Shown piece by piece: positions 37,754-45,927 of a DNA stretch of 47,065 nucleotides. The stretch comes from an uncultured archaeon (lineage in GTDB: Archaea > Nanobdellota > Nanobdellia > Woesearchaeales > UBA583). The stretch's first letter is position 1; each line of letters opens with the position of its first letter. The notes under the pieces were generated by a model. It was not told the origin of the DNA, did no database searches, and saw nothing but the letters and a program-made list of their open reading frames with translations. The DNA is taken from assembly GCA_937138345.1 (NCBI GenBank), contig CAKZOW010000094.1, forward strand, positions 1 through 47,065. Direction: 5' to 3'. Both the position numbers and the translations under genes were made by a program.

Positions 37754-40285
37754 ATGAGGTTTACAAAAAAAGCAGAATTTGGAATTGTAATTGGATATCT
37801 TTTTTCTTTATTTCTTATTGTGGCAGTTTCTTTTTCTGTTTTTTACCTCTACCAAGATCAATTAGAGACTCAAGACGAATCTTTAAGATCAATTTCAGAG
37901 GGAGAAATTTACAAACAATTAAAATCTTCTTTTAGCTTAAGCGATGCTTATTTTCAATCAAATCAAGTTCAATTTATTATTGAAAATACTGCAGATATTA
38001 ATTTAGACATTAAAAATGGACTTTATTCATGTTTTGAAATTTTTGTTAATGGTAAGTATATTTCAAATCAGGATTTTTCAATCAAACCTTCTTTTAGTCT
38101 TTTAGGTGATTATTCAATTATTGAACCTTATGAAAAAGGTATTTTATCAATTCCTGGTGTTTCTATTGGGGATTCTGTGAAAGTTATTTCATGTAATGGT
38201 GTAGAGAAGGAAATAACTATTTCCGAAGAAGATGCTTTTATTTTTAATGAAATATTTAGAAAAAACGTAGGTTTTGATGTTATGGGTTCTTCTTTTTCAG
38301 ATGTTTATGATTACCAAATTAAGCTTGATTTAAATTCATCAGATATCACTTTTTCATCTTTAGAAGAGTCAGAAATTAGGTTAGTTTCTGTTTTAGGTGA
38401 TTATATTGAACTTGATTTGAATTTTAATTCTTATTCTCAAGTATTAGATGAGTCTTCTTTGAATTCTTTTACTTCTACTTTGGGTGCTAGTTCATTAGCA
38501 TCTGGAGATGATCCTCAAGAATTTAGAGAAGGGGTTAAACTTTCATCCCTTAATTTTGATGGTGGAGATACAGTAATTGTTTCTTCTTTTGATGCACTAG
38601 AAAATGCAGAACAATTTACTTTGTCGTTTTGGGTTCAATTAGATCAACTTCAGGTAGGACAAACATTATTTTCACACTCAGGTATTGGTGAAATTGAATT
38701 GGGGAATTCTCTTACTTCAAATTCTGATGAAATTCGTTTTAATGTTGATGGTGGTGTTAATAGATCTAGTTCTGCATTATTAGTTCAAAATTCCTGGACT
38801 CATATTGTTATGAGATTTAATTCCGGCGAGTTATGTTTATTTGTAGATGGTGTTGAGGATAATTGTTTTATTGAATCGGTTGAGGCAATTTTGGGCTCTT
38901 CTTCAAACATTATTCTAGGTAATGGCTTGGATGGTAAGCTTGATGAAGTTAGGTTTTATTCTTTAGCATTGTCTTCTGATGAGATTTCATTACTAAATAA
39001 AGATTCTCTGAGATATAGAGAATTGGATTTTTTTATTCAAGAAAATAATTTGCTCTCACAAGAATTAGAACTTTGGGTTAAAATGCCTTTTCTATCTTCA
39101 TCTAGAAATTATAGTGGTTTTTTATTTTATGATGTAGATGATTCTGAAAATCTCCTCCCAAAGTCTTCAATTGTTGATACTTTTTCATATTCTTCTCCAA
39201 AAACTATTGGTTATGTATTAGATGAATCACAAGCAAATTCTCAAGGATTAAGTATTTTATCTCTTGGTGATTCTAATTCAATTTCAATTGGTGATGACTC
39301 TTTTTTACTCAATGATAAACAATCAGCAAGTTTACTCTCAGGAGTTGTTGATTTAGGGGATGAGATTAGATCAAATGGGCTAGTTCATATAGCAGGTGAT
39401 GGTCAAGGTGCAGAAATGACAGTTCCAGTTTCTTGGGCAGGTACTGAGTTTTATTATTCTGGATTTAGAAATAATGGAGATAGATATTGTATGCTTTCTC
39501 CATTTGGAAATGCTAATGTTGATATGAGAGAAAATGGGGTTATTTTTAATTCTTTAATTGTGGGTTCTACTCCAACTTGTATTTCACAAAATATTGGAAC
39601 TACAAATAATTTAGCAATTGAGAGCGATATCCCTATCCTTGTATTTTACAGTGGTTCTTCTGGAGCTCAAGATCCATTTGTTTTTTATCCTGCAACAACT
39701 AATCCTCTTTATGGTTCACCATCTCAGACAATGTACTATGCCGCAGGACCTCTAGGTGCGAGTGGAACAGTTTTAGAGAGTAGTGGTGTAACAGCTACAA
39801 TCTCACTGGGAGCATATTCAGATAGTAATGATGGTGGGAACGGTCCTGATGGAAATACAAATGCTTTCAAATTAACTTCTGACAATCCTATTGGTGCAAT
39901 TCAACAGGCAGATGGTGATGGTTCAGAAGTGAGTGTTTTTGTTCCTTTAGATGAGTTTTCAACTTATTTTGGATCAAATCATGATGTATCTTATATCTCG
40001 GTTGTCTCAAATGTTGAGGATGCTAATTGTTCAGTATATGATTCATCAGACATTTTAGTTGATAATGTTCCAGTTGGAACTGGTTTGAATGGTATTTATA
40101 AATATAATTTTGGTGTTGGTAATGATAATTTATATGTTGCAGGACCGTGGACGATGCAATGTTCTAAACCAGTTTGGCCATATATTGAAAATAGTCAATT
40201 TGATGATGATGAGCAAAACATCTTAGGATATAAACAAATGAGACAATACGTCTTTCCAGAACCTCGTGTTTATTTAATGAACTAG
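37754..40285 (+). CDS. ArlF/G-like stator protein fused to LamG and further beta domains
   Basis: 843 residues from the ATG at 37754; a longer reading from 37718 overlaps the previous gene and is less likely. The N-terminus is a signal anchor (FGIVIGYLFSLFLIVAVSFS) followed by an ArlF/G-like beta domain (about 35-160). A LamG domain (about 270-400) is recognised by LNFDGGDTVIV, FTLSFWVQL, WTHIVMRF, LCLFVDGVEDN and LDGKLDEVRFYSLALSSDE, and is apparently inserted in a DUF2341-like sandwich. The last 350 residues are further beta-rich domains ending YKQMRQYVFPEPRVYLMN. Normal ArlF/ArlG are about 140-170 residues, so the extension is striking and would reach beyond the envelope. It may bind glycans or a partner cell (inference). 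Confidence 0.75.
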   Translation: MRFTKKAEFGIVIGYLFSLFLIVAVSFSVFYLYQDQLETQDESLRSISEGEIYKQLKSSFSLSDAYFQSNQVQFIIENTADINLDIKNGLYSCFEIFVNGKYISNQDFSIKPSFSLLGDYSIIEPYEKGILSIPGVSIGDSVKVISCNGVEKEITISEEDAFIFNEIFRKNVGFDVMGSSFSDVYDYQIKLDLNSSDITFSSLEESEIRLVSVLGDYIELDLNFNSYSQVLDESSLNSFTSTLGASSLASGDDPQEFREGVKLSSLNFDGGDTVIVSSFDALENAEQFTLSFWVQLDQLQVGQTLFSHSGIGEIELGNSLTSNSDEIRFNVDGGVNRSSSALLVQNSWTHIVMRFNSGELCLFVDGVEDNCFIESVEAILGSSSNIILGNGLDGKLDEVRFYSLALSSDEISLLNKDSLRYRELDFFIQENNLLSQELELWVKMPFLSSSRNYSGFLFYDVDDSENLLPKSSIVDTFSYSSPKTIGYVLDESQANSQGLSILSLGDSNSISIGDDSFLLNDKQSASLLSGVVDLGDEIRSNGLVHIAGDGQGAEMTVPVSWAGTEFYYSGFRNNGDRYCMLSPFGNANVDMRENGVIFNSLIVGSTPTCISQNIGTTNNLAIESDIPILVFYSGSSGAQDPFVFYPATTNPLYGSPSQTMYYAAGPLGASGTVLESSGVTATISLGAYSDSNDGGNGPDGNTNAFKLTSDNPIGAIQQADGDGSEVSVFVPLDEFSTYFGSNHDVSYISVVSNVEDANCSVYDSSDILVDNVPVGTGLNGIYKYNFGVGNDNLYVAGPWTMQCSKPVWPYIENSQFDDDEQNILGYKQMRQYVFPEPRVYLMN

Positions 40286-40392
40286 TGAATTGAGTCTTTA
40301 GTTTTTTTTGTGTCTTGTGACATGGTGATTTCTTTCTTGTCTTCATAGGGTGATGATATATATTTATATCACAATATTTTTATTATATATTT

Positions 40393-41094
40393 ATGTCAAG
40401 TGAATACTTCTCAATAGAATTAATTAGAGACGAGTTAGATCGTTATTTTGGTGGTGGTATTCCTAAAAATTCTCTGCTTCTTTTTGAAGGGATCGATGGT
40501 GCAGGAAAAAGTATTTTGTGTCAGAGATTTATGTATGCTCTTTTGAAAAAAGGTAAGAAAATAACTTATGTTTCAACTGAATTTAATACATTAGATTTTA
40601 TTAAACAGATGGATTCTCTTAATTATTCAGTAAATGATTATATTTTAAATCAACATTTGCTTTTTATTACAATGGTTCCTTATTTAGGTACTGTAGAGTT
40701 CAAGGAAGATTTTTTAGATAAAATTATGACTTCAAAGAAATTGTTTGAAAATGAGGTTATAATTTTTGATACTTTATCATTTTTACTTGTTAAAAAAGAT
40801 GCAGGGGAAGAGGTGTATTATAAAATAATTAATTTTTTTAGAAAACTCAATAATTTAAATAAAACCATTATCTTCACTATTGATCCAACTCATTTAGATG
40901 ATCAATTTCTAACTCTACTACGATCTGTTGCAGATATGTATATGTTTATTAATTTCACACAATTTGCAGGAGAGACTGTGCGTGCTCTTGAAATTAAGAG
41001 ATTTAAAAGACCAAAAGATATTTACATGAGTAAAATCCCATTTAGAGTTGAGCCAAAAGAAGGATTAATTATTGAAATTGGAAGTTATGCATAA
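40393..41094 (+). CDS. arlH: Archaellum ATPase regulator ArlH (KaiC-like)
   Basis: 233 residues. The Walker A motif is LFEGIDGAGKSILCQRF at about 31-47 and Walker B-like is NEVIIFDTLSFLL. The remainder follows the RecA/KaiC-like ArlH pattern (KKITYVSTEFNTLDFIKQM, TIIFTIDPTHLDDQFLTLL, ALEIKRFKRP). ArlH binds ATP, joins ArlI and the ArlCDE ring, and is thought to switch the motor. A TATA-like GATATATATTTATATC lies at 40354-40369. The last codons (Tyr-Ala-stop) are repeated twice more downstream in a hairpin array. Confidence 0.88.
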   Translation: MSSEYFSIELIRDELDRYFGGGIPKNSLLLFEGIDGAGKSILCQRFMYALLKKGKKITYVSTEFNTLDFIKQMDSLNYSVNDYILNQHLLFITMVPYLGTVEFKEDFLDKIMTSKKLFENEVIIFDTLSFLLVKKDAGEEVYYKIINFFRKLNNLNKTIIFTIDPTHLDDQFLTLLRSVADMYMFINFTQFAGETVRALEIKRFKRPKDIYMSKIPFRVEPKEGLIIEIGSYA

Positions 41095-41217
41095 ATTTGT
41101 AAAAAAATTTATGATCGCTCAAATTTTTCAAATTTGACCATATGCATAAATTCCTTTGGAATTTATGATTGCTTTGATTCTAGGAATCAAAGCATATGCA
41201 TAAAGCGAAGTTTTATG
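41086..41217 (+). repeat. Hairpin array following arlH with three copies of TATGCATAA
   Basis: TATGCATAA (Tyr-Ala-stop in the arlH frame) occurs at 41086, 41141 and 41195, periods 55 and 54 nt. Five hairpins alternate: CATAAATTT/AAATTTATG (41090-41113), TCAAATTT/AAATTTGA with loop TTC (41119-41137), CATAAATTCC/GGAATTTATG with loop TTT (41145-41167), GCTTTGATTC/GAATCAAAGC with loop TAG (41171-41193), and CATAAA/TTTATG (41199-41217). Stem sequences differ but linkers repeat (ATCGC or ATTGC after odd hairpins, CATATG after even ones). In the +1 frame each unit also begins ATG CAT AAA. Confidence 0.85.
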
Positions 41218-41336
41218 TGACTAAAAATTACAAAACAATTTTTGATGAGGGTGTTTTTCATCTCTTTTTTCTCTTCTTCTCTTACTAGTAATGGCTCATT
41301 TTTATAAGTGAGTTTCTCGAATTTTAAGTAGATTAA
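41218..41336 (+). promoter_or_regulatory. Promoter region of the arlI transcript
   Basis: The interval 41095-41480 has no ordinary gene: it holds the arlH-side hairpin array, this stretch and two short start echoes. ATTTTTATAAGTG at 41298-41310 is a good TATA box. It lies about 30 nt before the ATG of the first start echo (41337), not before arlI itself (41481), so the transcript would begin near the echo. Confidence 0.5.
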
Positions 41337-41411
41337 ATGGTTGAAAGAATACAACAATTCATAACTGAATTCTTGATTCTCTCTTCCATCATACTTGTCA
41401 TAATTAATTAA
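41337..41411 (+). CDS. Short upstream frame echoing the ArlI N-terminus, copy 1
   Basis: 24 codons placed as the leaderless frame of the TATA box at 41298. The product starts MVERIQQFITEF; ArlI starts MVERQHFSKSENF. Codons for V, E and F differ from those in arlI. It could be a leader peptide or a displaced gene start. The resemblance is short, so coding is uncertain. Confidence 0.4.
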   Translation: MVERIQQFITEFLILSSIILVIIN

Positions 41412-41412
41412 G

Positions 41413-41487
41413 ATGGTAGAACAACAAAAATTAACATGTGAATTTTTGAGCTCTCAATTTTTTATTTGGAGGAATAAAAAATGGTAG
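41413..41487 (+). CDS. Short upstream frame echoing the ArlI N-terminus, copy 2
   Basis: 24 codons starting MVEQQKLTCEFL, directly after the first echo and overlapping the arlI start by seven bases in another frame (stop TAG at 41485-41487). It shares MVE, QQ and EFL with echo 1, and MVE and Q with ArlI. Its overlap with the arlI start could couple translation. Confidence 0.4.
   Translation: MVEQQKLTCEFLSSQFFIWRNKKW
41468..41473 (+). promoter_or_regulatory. Shine-Dalgarno-like site before arlI
   Basis: TGGAGGA lies about eight bases before the ATG at 41481. Most genes here have no such site, so it stands out and supports this start over the two upstream echo ATGs. Confidence 0.6.
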
Positions 41488-43121
41488 AGAGACAACACTT
41501 TTCAAAATCAGAGAATTTTAATGAAGCTCAGGCTAAGTTTCCACATTTAAGAGCATATGTTAATAGAGTTTCAGAGAAATTAGGAGTGCCACAATTTGAA
41601 TCTCAATTAAATAGGGATATGAGATCTCTTGAGAATCCAAACATTATCTATCCAGTAGGAGATCCAATTTTTATTCATTTATTTAAAAAAGATTCAGCAG
41701 TTTATTATCATGTAATTATGCCTGAACTCTCAGAAGAGGAGAAACATTTCTATGATACTATTTTAGATAGAATTATTGAAATTGCACACACTGCACAAAT
41801 ACCTCAAACTCAAGATGAGCTTAGGGATGTTTTAATTTCATTATATAATGAAGTTATTAAGATTTCAAATCCTCCAGAAAAACCGAATTTTTTAAATTCT
41901 CTTGGTAAAAAAATTGCAATCACAGAACCACAGTATCATAATATTTTATTTCATTTAATTAAAAATAGATTGGGGTATGCAAAACTTGAACCATTACTTA
42001 GGGATATGTATATTGAGGATATTTCTTGTGTGGGTGTTGGTGCTATTTGGATTGTTCATAAAATTTTTGGACAAATTGAGAGTAGTGTTGTTTTTGAAAA
42101 TGATATTGAATTAAATAAATTTATTGTTGAATCATCAGAGAGAGTAGAGAGGCCAGTATCAGAGGCTCACCCAGTAGTGGATGCTATTATGCCCGATGGT
42201 TCAAGGGCCAATTATATCTATTCAAGAAAAATTTCACTTGGTGGATCCTCATTTACTATTCGTAAATTCAATGAAACTCCAATTTCTTTTGTTAATTTAA
42301 TTGGTTGGAATACTTGGTCTGCTGAGATGGCAGCTTATTTATGGCTTTGTCTTGAAAATGGTATTTCATTGTTTGTTTGTGGAGAGACAGCTTCAGGTAA
42401 AACAACAACTCTTAATGCTGCAACAGCTTTTATTCCTTTTGAACATAAATGTTATACAGTAGAGCAAACTCCTGAGATTACTTTACCTCACCCAGTTTGG
42501 CAACACTTAGTAACTAGAGAATCAGGTGAGAAGACAGATGTTACGATGTTTGATTTATTAATTGCATCACTGAGATCTCGTCCAGATTATATTATTGTAG
42601 GAGAAATTAGGGGACAAGAAGCAAATATTACCTTTCAGGCTATGCAGACAGGTCACCCAGTTATTTCAACATTTCACGCCGGTTCAGTTCACTCAATGAT
42701 TCAAAGGCTTACAGGAGATCCAATTAATATTCCAATTGCCTTTATTGACAACTTAAATGTAGTTTTAATTCAATCAGCAGTATATGTTAAAGGAAAAGTT
42801 GAGAGGCGTGTTCTCTCAATTACAGAAGTTATTAGATATAATGATGAGGTTGGAAAAGTTTTAACAAAAGAAGTATTCCAATGGGATTCTGTTCGTGATA
42901 AACATAATTTTAGAGGTCTTTACAATTCTTATATGCTTGAGCAGAAAATGGCTCATCACATGGGTCTTAAAGATCCAAGGGAGATTTATGATATTATGAA
43001 GAGAAGAACTAGAATTGTTGAGAGAATGGTTGAAAATGAAATTTTTGATTATTTCCAGGTTGTAAAAATTTTAAAGAAATATAGACAAGATGGAGAGTCA
43101 TCACTTCCTTTTTCAATTTAG
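41481..43121 (+). CDS. arlI: Archaellum motor ATPase ArlI
   Basis: 546 residues of the secretion-superfamily ATPases (GspE/PilB type). The N-terminal domain contains ITEPQYHNILFHLIKNRLGY and EPLLRDMYIEDISCVG. The catalytic domain shows Walker A GETASGKTTTLNA near 300, an Asp box around EQTPEITLPHP, Walker B-like DYIIVGEIRGQEA and the His box GHPVISTFHAGSVHSMIQRL. The hexamer powers filament assembly and rotation. Neighbours arlH and arlJ complete the motor core. The start codon has a Shine-Dalgarno-like site, rare in this window, and two N-terminal echoes upstream. Confidence 0.95.
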   Translation: MVERQHFSKSENFNEAQAKFPHLRAYVNRVSEKLGVPQFESQLNRDMRSLENPNIIYPVGDPIFIHLFKKDSAVYYHVIMPELSEEEKHFYDTILDRIIEIAHTAQIPQTQDELRDVLISLYNEVIKISNPPEKPNFLNSLGKKIAITEPQYHNILFHLIKNRLGYAKLEPLLRDMYIEDISCVGVGAIWIVHKIFGQIESSVVFENDIELNKFIVESSERVERPVSEAHPVVDAIMPDGSRANYIYSRKISLGGSSFTIRKFNETPISFVNLIGWNTWSAEMAAYLWLCLENGISLFVCGETASGKTTTLNAATAFIPFEHKCYTVEQTPEITLPHPVWQHLVTRESGEKTDVTMFDLLIASLRSRPDYIIVGEIRGQEANITFQAMQTGHPVISTFHAGSVHSMIQRLTGDPINIPIAFIDNLNVVLIQSAVYVKGKVERRVLSITEVIRYNDEVGKVLTKEVFQWDSVRDKHNFRGLYNSYMLEQKMAHHMGLKDPREIYDIMKRRTRIVERMVENEIFDYFQVVKILKKYRQDGESSLPFSI

Positions 43122-43151
43122 TAAATTGATATCTCTACATAAAATATAAAA

Positions 43152-44816
43152 GTGGTTACTAGTAAAACATTTGCGGCAATTGGAGTTACAGATCTTAAAG
43201 ATTATATGATGAAGTATTTTCTTCCTATTTTCTTACTTGATTTTGTTTTACTTTTTATTTTTTTGTTTGCATTCGAATCCACACTTGTAACATGGTTAGG
43301 TGTTGTAGTATTTTTTTTAATTTTAGTAACATTATTTGCATATCCATCAATTATTATTGATAATCAATCAAGAGACATTGAAGAGAATCTTCATTATTTT
43401 ATTACTTATGCGGGTGCTCTCTCAACTGTTAATTTAGAGAGAAAGGAGCTTTTTATTGATTTATCTGAGAAAACAAGATATAAGGAAATTTCAAAGGTTT
43501 TTAAGAAATTAGTTTATTTAGTTCAATCAATTAAAGTAGATTTTTCAACTTCTGCATATAAATTATCTGCACTTTTAAGTACAGAGCACTTTGCTAGATT
43601 TTTAGAGCGTATGGGAATTGCACTTTCCTTTAATTCAAATATTTCTAAGTTTTTTTTAGATGAACAAAAAGCTTTGATGAATTCATATGAGACTGTTTTT
43701 AGGGAAGCTCTTGAGAGAATTAAATCAGTTCAAGAAATGTTTGTATCACTTGTTTTAGCTTTTGCCTTTGTTTTAGCAACTGTTCTTTTAATTCCTTTTA
43801 TGACAGGAATTAACTCAACTATTTTTTTACAATTTGGTATTTTAGGTATTATTATTATTGATATGGTAATGGTAGTTTTTGTAAAATTTTTCCTACCAAA
43901 AGATGATTTATATCACGATTTGGGATATGATGAGGGTAGAAAAAAAGTATTAGTTATGTTTTTTATCTCAATTGGACTTGTTGTTTTACTTACGCCTTTA
44001 GTAATATTTTTAGATATTGCAGCAATGCTTAAAGTAGCAATTATTGGAACTCCGCTTTTAATTGTTGGAATGTATTCAAATTATCAAGAAAAGATGGTTT
44101 GGAAAAGAGATGTGTTATTTCCACCTTTTATTAGATCTTTAGGTGATGTACACCAATCAAAAGGAGGAACATTAACTACAACAGTTGAAACATTACTTCC
44201 TCATAATTTTGGAATTTTAAATTCAATGCTTGAGAGAGTATATAAGAGACTTAAAATTACAGGAGATAAATTTACTTCATGGATGTATTTTACAAAAGAG
44301 AGTGGTTCTGCTTTAATTGCTGAGTTTATGGATATTTTTGTCTCAGTTGTATATAGAGGAGGATCATCACAGACTGCAGGTGAGATTGTATCTGAGAATT
44401 TTTCAAGAATTAATGGACTTCGTGATCAGAAAAAAGAATTTTCATCAACTTTAGTTGGTAATGTTTATGGAACTTTTTTTGGTTTGGCTCTTACAATTTA
44501 TATTTCATTATTAATTTCAGTTCTTTTGTTTAAGATTTTCTCATCTTTAACAGATGGACTCGATGGTGTTGCTCTTGATTTAATTGGAGATATTTTTCCA
44601 ACAGGTTTAGAAGATAATTTCTTAGAATCGACATATTATGTTGCTGCAATTTTGACAATTCATGCACTAATTTCAGCATATTTTGTAAAAGATGTTGATG
44701 GTGGAAACAAATTTTCAATGTTTACAAATGTAGTTGTTATGCTTTGGATTGGAGCTTTACTTGAAATTGGAATTACACTCATGTTCCAAGGAATGTTTTC
44801 AAGTTATTTCTCCTAG
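43152..44816 (+). CDS. arlJ: Archaellum membrane platform protein ArlJ
   Basis: 554 residues, starting with GTG at 43152, 30 nt after arlI. Two TadC/GspF-like blocks are present, each with a cytosolic helical bundle and adjacent membrane helices, e.g. YFLPIFLLDFVLLFIFLFAF near the N-terminus, LVLAFAFVLATVLLIPFMTG in the middle, and several helices in the last 130 residues. A positively charged cytosolic loop (GVVYRGGSSQTAGE region) fits interaction with ArlI. The final codons MFSSYFS and stop are echoed three times downstream with altered codons. The stop forms the loop of a 10-bp stem (44804-44827). Confidence 0.93.
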   Translation: MVTSKTFAAIGVTDLKDYMMKYFLPIFLLDFVLLFIFLFAFESTLVTWLGVVVFFLILVTLFAYPSIIIDNQSRDIEENLHYFITYAGALSTVNLERKELFIDLSEKTRYKEISKVFKKLVYLVQSIKVDFSTSAYKLSALLSTEHFARFLERMGIALSFNSNISKFFLDEQKALMNSYETVFREALERIKSVQEMFVSLVLAFAFVLATVLLIPFMTGINSTIFLQFGILGIIIIDMVMVVFVKFFLPKDDLYHDLGYDEGRKKVLVMFFISIGLVVLLTPLVIFLDIAAMLKVAIIGTPLLIVGMYSNYQEKMVWKRDVLFPPFIRSLGDVHQSKGGTLTTTVETLLPHNFGILNSMLERVYKRLKITGDKFTSWMYFTKESGSALIAEFMDIFVSVVYRGGSSQTAGEIVSENFSRINGLRDQKKEFSSTLVGNVYGTFFGLALTIYISLLISVLLFKIFSSLTDGLDGVALDLIGDIFPTGLEDNFLESTYYVAAILTIHALISAYFVKDVDGGNKFSMFTNVVVMLWIGALLEIGITLMFQGMFSSYFS

Positions 44817-45012
44817 CGGAGAAATAATGTAGAAGACGTCCAGCAATCTTTGATTGCTGAGAATGTTTAGTTCTTATTTTTCATAAGAACTAGGCGTCCA
44901 TTAATTTGGAACAAATTAATGAGAATGTTTTCAAGTTACTTTACTTAGAAGAGAACGTCAAAAAATAGTTCTACTATTTTTGAGTATATTTAGCTCATAT
45001 TTTGCTCAGTGA
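44793..45012 (+). repeat. Re-encoded echo array of the arlJ end
   Basis: The gene end at 44793-44816 encodes MFSSYFS and stop TAG. Echo 1 at 44863-44886 encodes MFSSYFS, stop TAA. Echo 2 at 44925-44948 encodes MFSSYFT, stop TAG. Echo 3 at 44986-45012 encodes IFSSYFAQ, stop TGA. The codons of each copy differ. Linkers contain GACGTC (44835), GGCGTC (44893) and AACGTC (44954), followed by perfect hairpins with 3-nt loops (44841-44859, 44899-44921, 44961-44981). Echo 1 also folds, AGTTCTTAT/ATAAGAACT (44869-44891). Echoes 1 and 2 are preceded by AGA, as the rpoA'' echo is. Confidence 0.88.
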
Positions 45013-45017
45013 GAAAA

Positions 45018-45029
45018 ACTTATAAATTC
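45018..45029 (+). promoter_or_regulatory. TATA box of the membrane protein gene
   Basis: ACTTATAAATTC lies 19-30 nt before the ATG at 45048. It argues against the longer GTG-started reading frame beginning at 45009. Confidence 0.65.
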
Positions 45030-45047
45030 TTTTTTCTATTTTTGTTT

Positions 45048-45587
45048 ATGGTCAATCAACAAATTAAAGAGTATATTGATACATATAAAGAATCATACTC
45101 AAAAGAAACTTTAAAAGTTCAACTAATTAAATCAGGTTATCAAGAAAACGAAATAGAAGAAGTTTTTTTAGAATTAAGTTCTTCTGATATTAACATAAAT
45201 GAAAATACTCCTAAAAATTCATCAAGGTCTACTTTAGAAAAAAAAAGAGGAACAGGATTAATTATTTGGCTCGTTTTAATGTTATTAGTAAATATGGTAA
45301 GCGCATTTTCTTATTTATTAGCTAATTCTACAATAGCAGTATTATATCCAAATGTACCTAGTATGATATTTTATCTCTATGGTTTTTTGTCATTAGTAAA
45401 TGTAGTATTAGTAATAATGTTATTTTTATGGAAAAGAATTGCATTTTATATTTTCTGTTGTAATTCAGTAATTGCATTTATATTGAATTTATGGATAGGT
45501 TTGGGAATATTTACAGCAATATTTGGTTTTTCTGGAGTATTAATTCTCTACTTATTTATGAAATCGAAATGGGAGTTTTTTGAATAA
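45048..45587 (+). CDS. DPANN-type membrane protein with N-terminal helical motif
   Basis: 179 residues from the ATG at 45048. The first 45 residues form a soluble motif (VNQQIKEYIDTYKESYSKET, then LIKSGYQENEIEEVFLEL) of the kind that often opens small membrane proteins in this archaeal group. A polar linker leads to four hydrophobic helices (IIWLVLMLLVNMVSAFSYLL, MIFYLYGFLSLVNVVLVIML, AFYIFCCNSVIAFILNLWIG, IFTAIFGFSGVLILYLFM). The function is unknown. The N-terminal motif matches the truncated gene at 45829, so the two were probably neighbouring paralogues. The stop lies in an AATAAA/TTTATT palindrome. Confidence 0.7.
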   Translation: MVNQQIKEYIDTYKESYSKETLKVQLIKSGYQENEIEEVFLELSSSDININENTPKNSSRSTLEKKRGTGLIIWLVLMLLVNMVSAFSYLLANSTIAVLYPNVPSMIFYLYGFLSLVNVVLVIMLFLWKRIAFYIFCCNSVIAFILNLWIGLGIFTAIFGFSGVLILYLFMKSKWEFFE

Positions 45588-45828
45588 ATTTTATTAACTT
45601 AATATTTATAACTTTTTTTGAGATTATATGAAATTCTTATTATAAAAACCACTTAAAAATATTGTAACTAGAAATATATATTTATTTTGCGATATTCAAA
45701 CTAACCCTTTCTTTTATTCTTCCCTTTATAGTTGAGATGAATTTTTTTATGATATGAAGTATTTGTAGAATAAAAATTACTTAGTAGTCATAAATATATA
45801 TAAATGTCACCTTAACTTATCCTAATTG
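45588..45828 (+). other. Intergenic region with two TATA-like boxes
   Basis: AATATTTATAACT near 45600 and AAATATATATAAATG near 45791-45805 are TATA-like. The second has leaderless spacing to the ATG at 45829. Between them I see no open frame of note and no clear RNA fold. Confidence 0.45.
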
Positions 45829-45927
45829 ATGCATTATGATAAGAATATAATTAATTGGATTAACTCTAAACTTTCAACAGGTATTCAAAGAGAACAAATT
45901 GAAAATTATTTAATTCAAAACTTGTAA
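45829..45927 (+). pseudogene. Truncated start of an archaeal membrane-protein-like gene
   Basis: From the ATG at 45829, with a TATA box about 25-35 nt upstream, 32 codons encode MHYDKNIINWINSKLSTGIQ followed by REQIENYLIQNL. This is the same N-terminal helical motif as in the 45048 gene, where the motif continues into a second helix and membrane segments. Here the frame stops right where the second helix should begin. The break coincides with the shift to phage-like sequence, so the gene is cut by a junction at about 45905-45925, not by a simple mutation. Confidence 0.6.

Noticed and set aside
41086-41217. CRISPR-like array after arlH
   Set aside because: Only three short 9-nt repeats with palindromic 'spacers'; no leader, no cas genes, and the repeats match the gene end.
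45009-45047. Longer GTG start for the membrane protein at 45048
   Set aside because: The extension would be encoded across the TATA box at 45018-45029 and overlaps the last arlJ echo.
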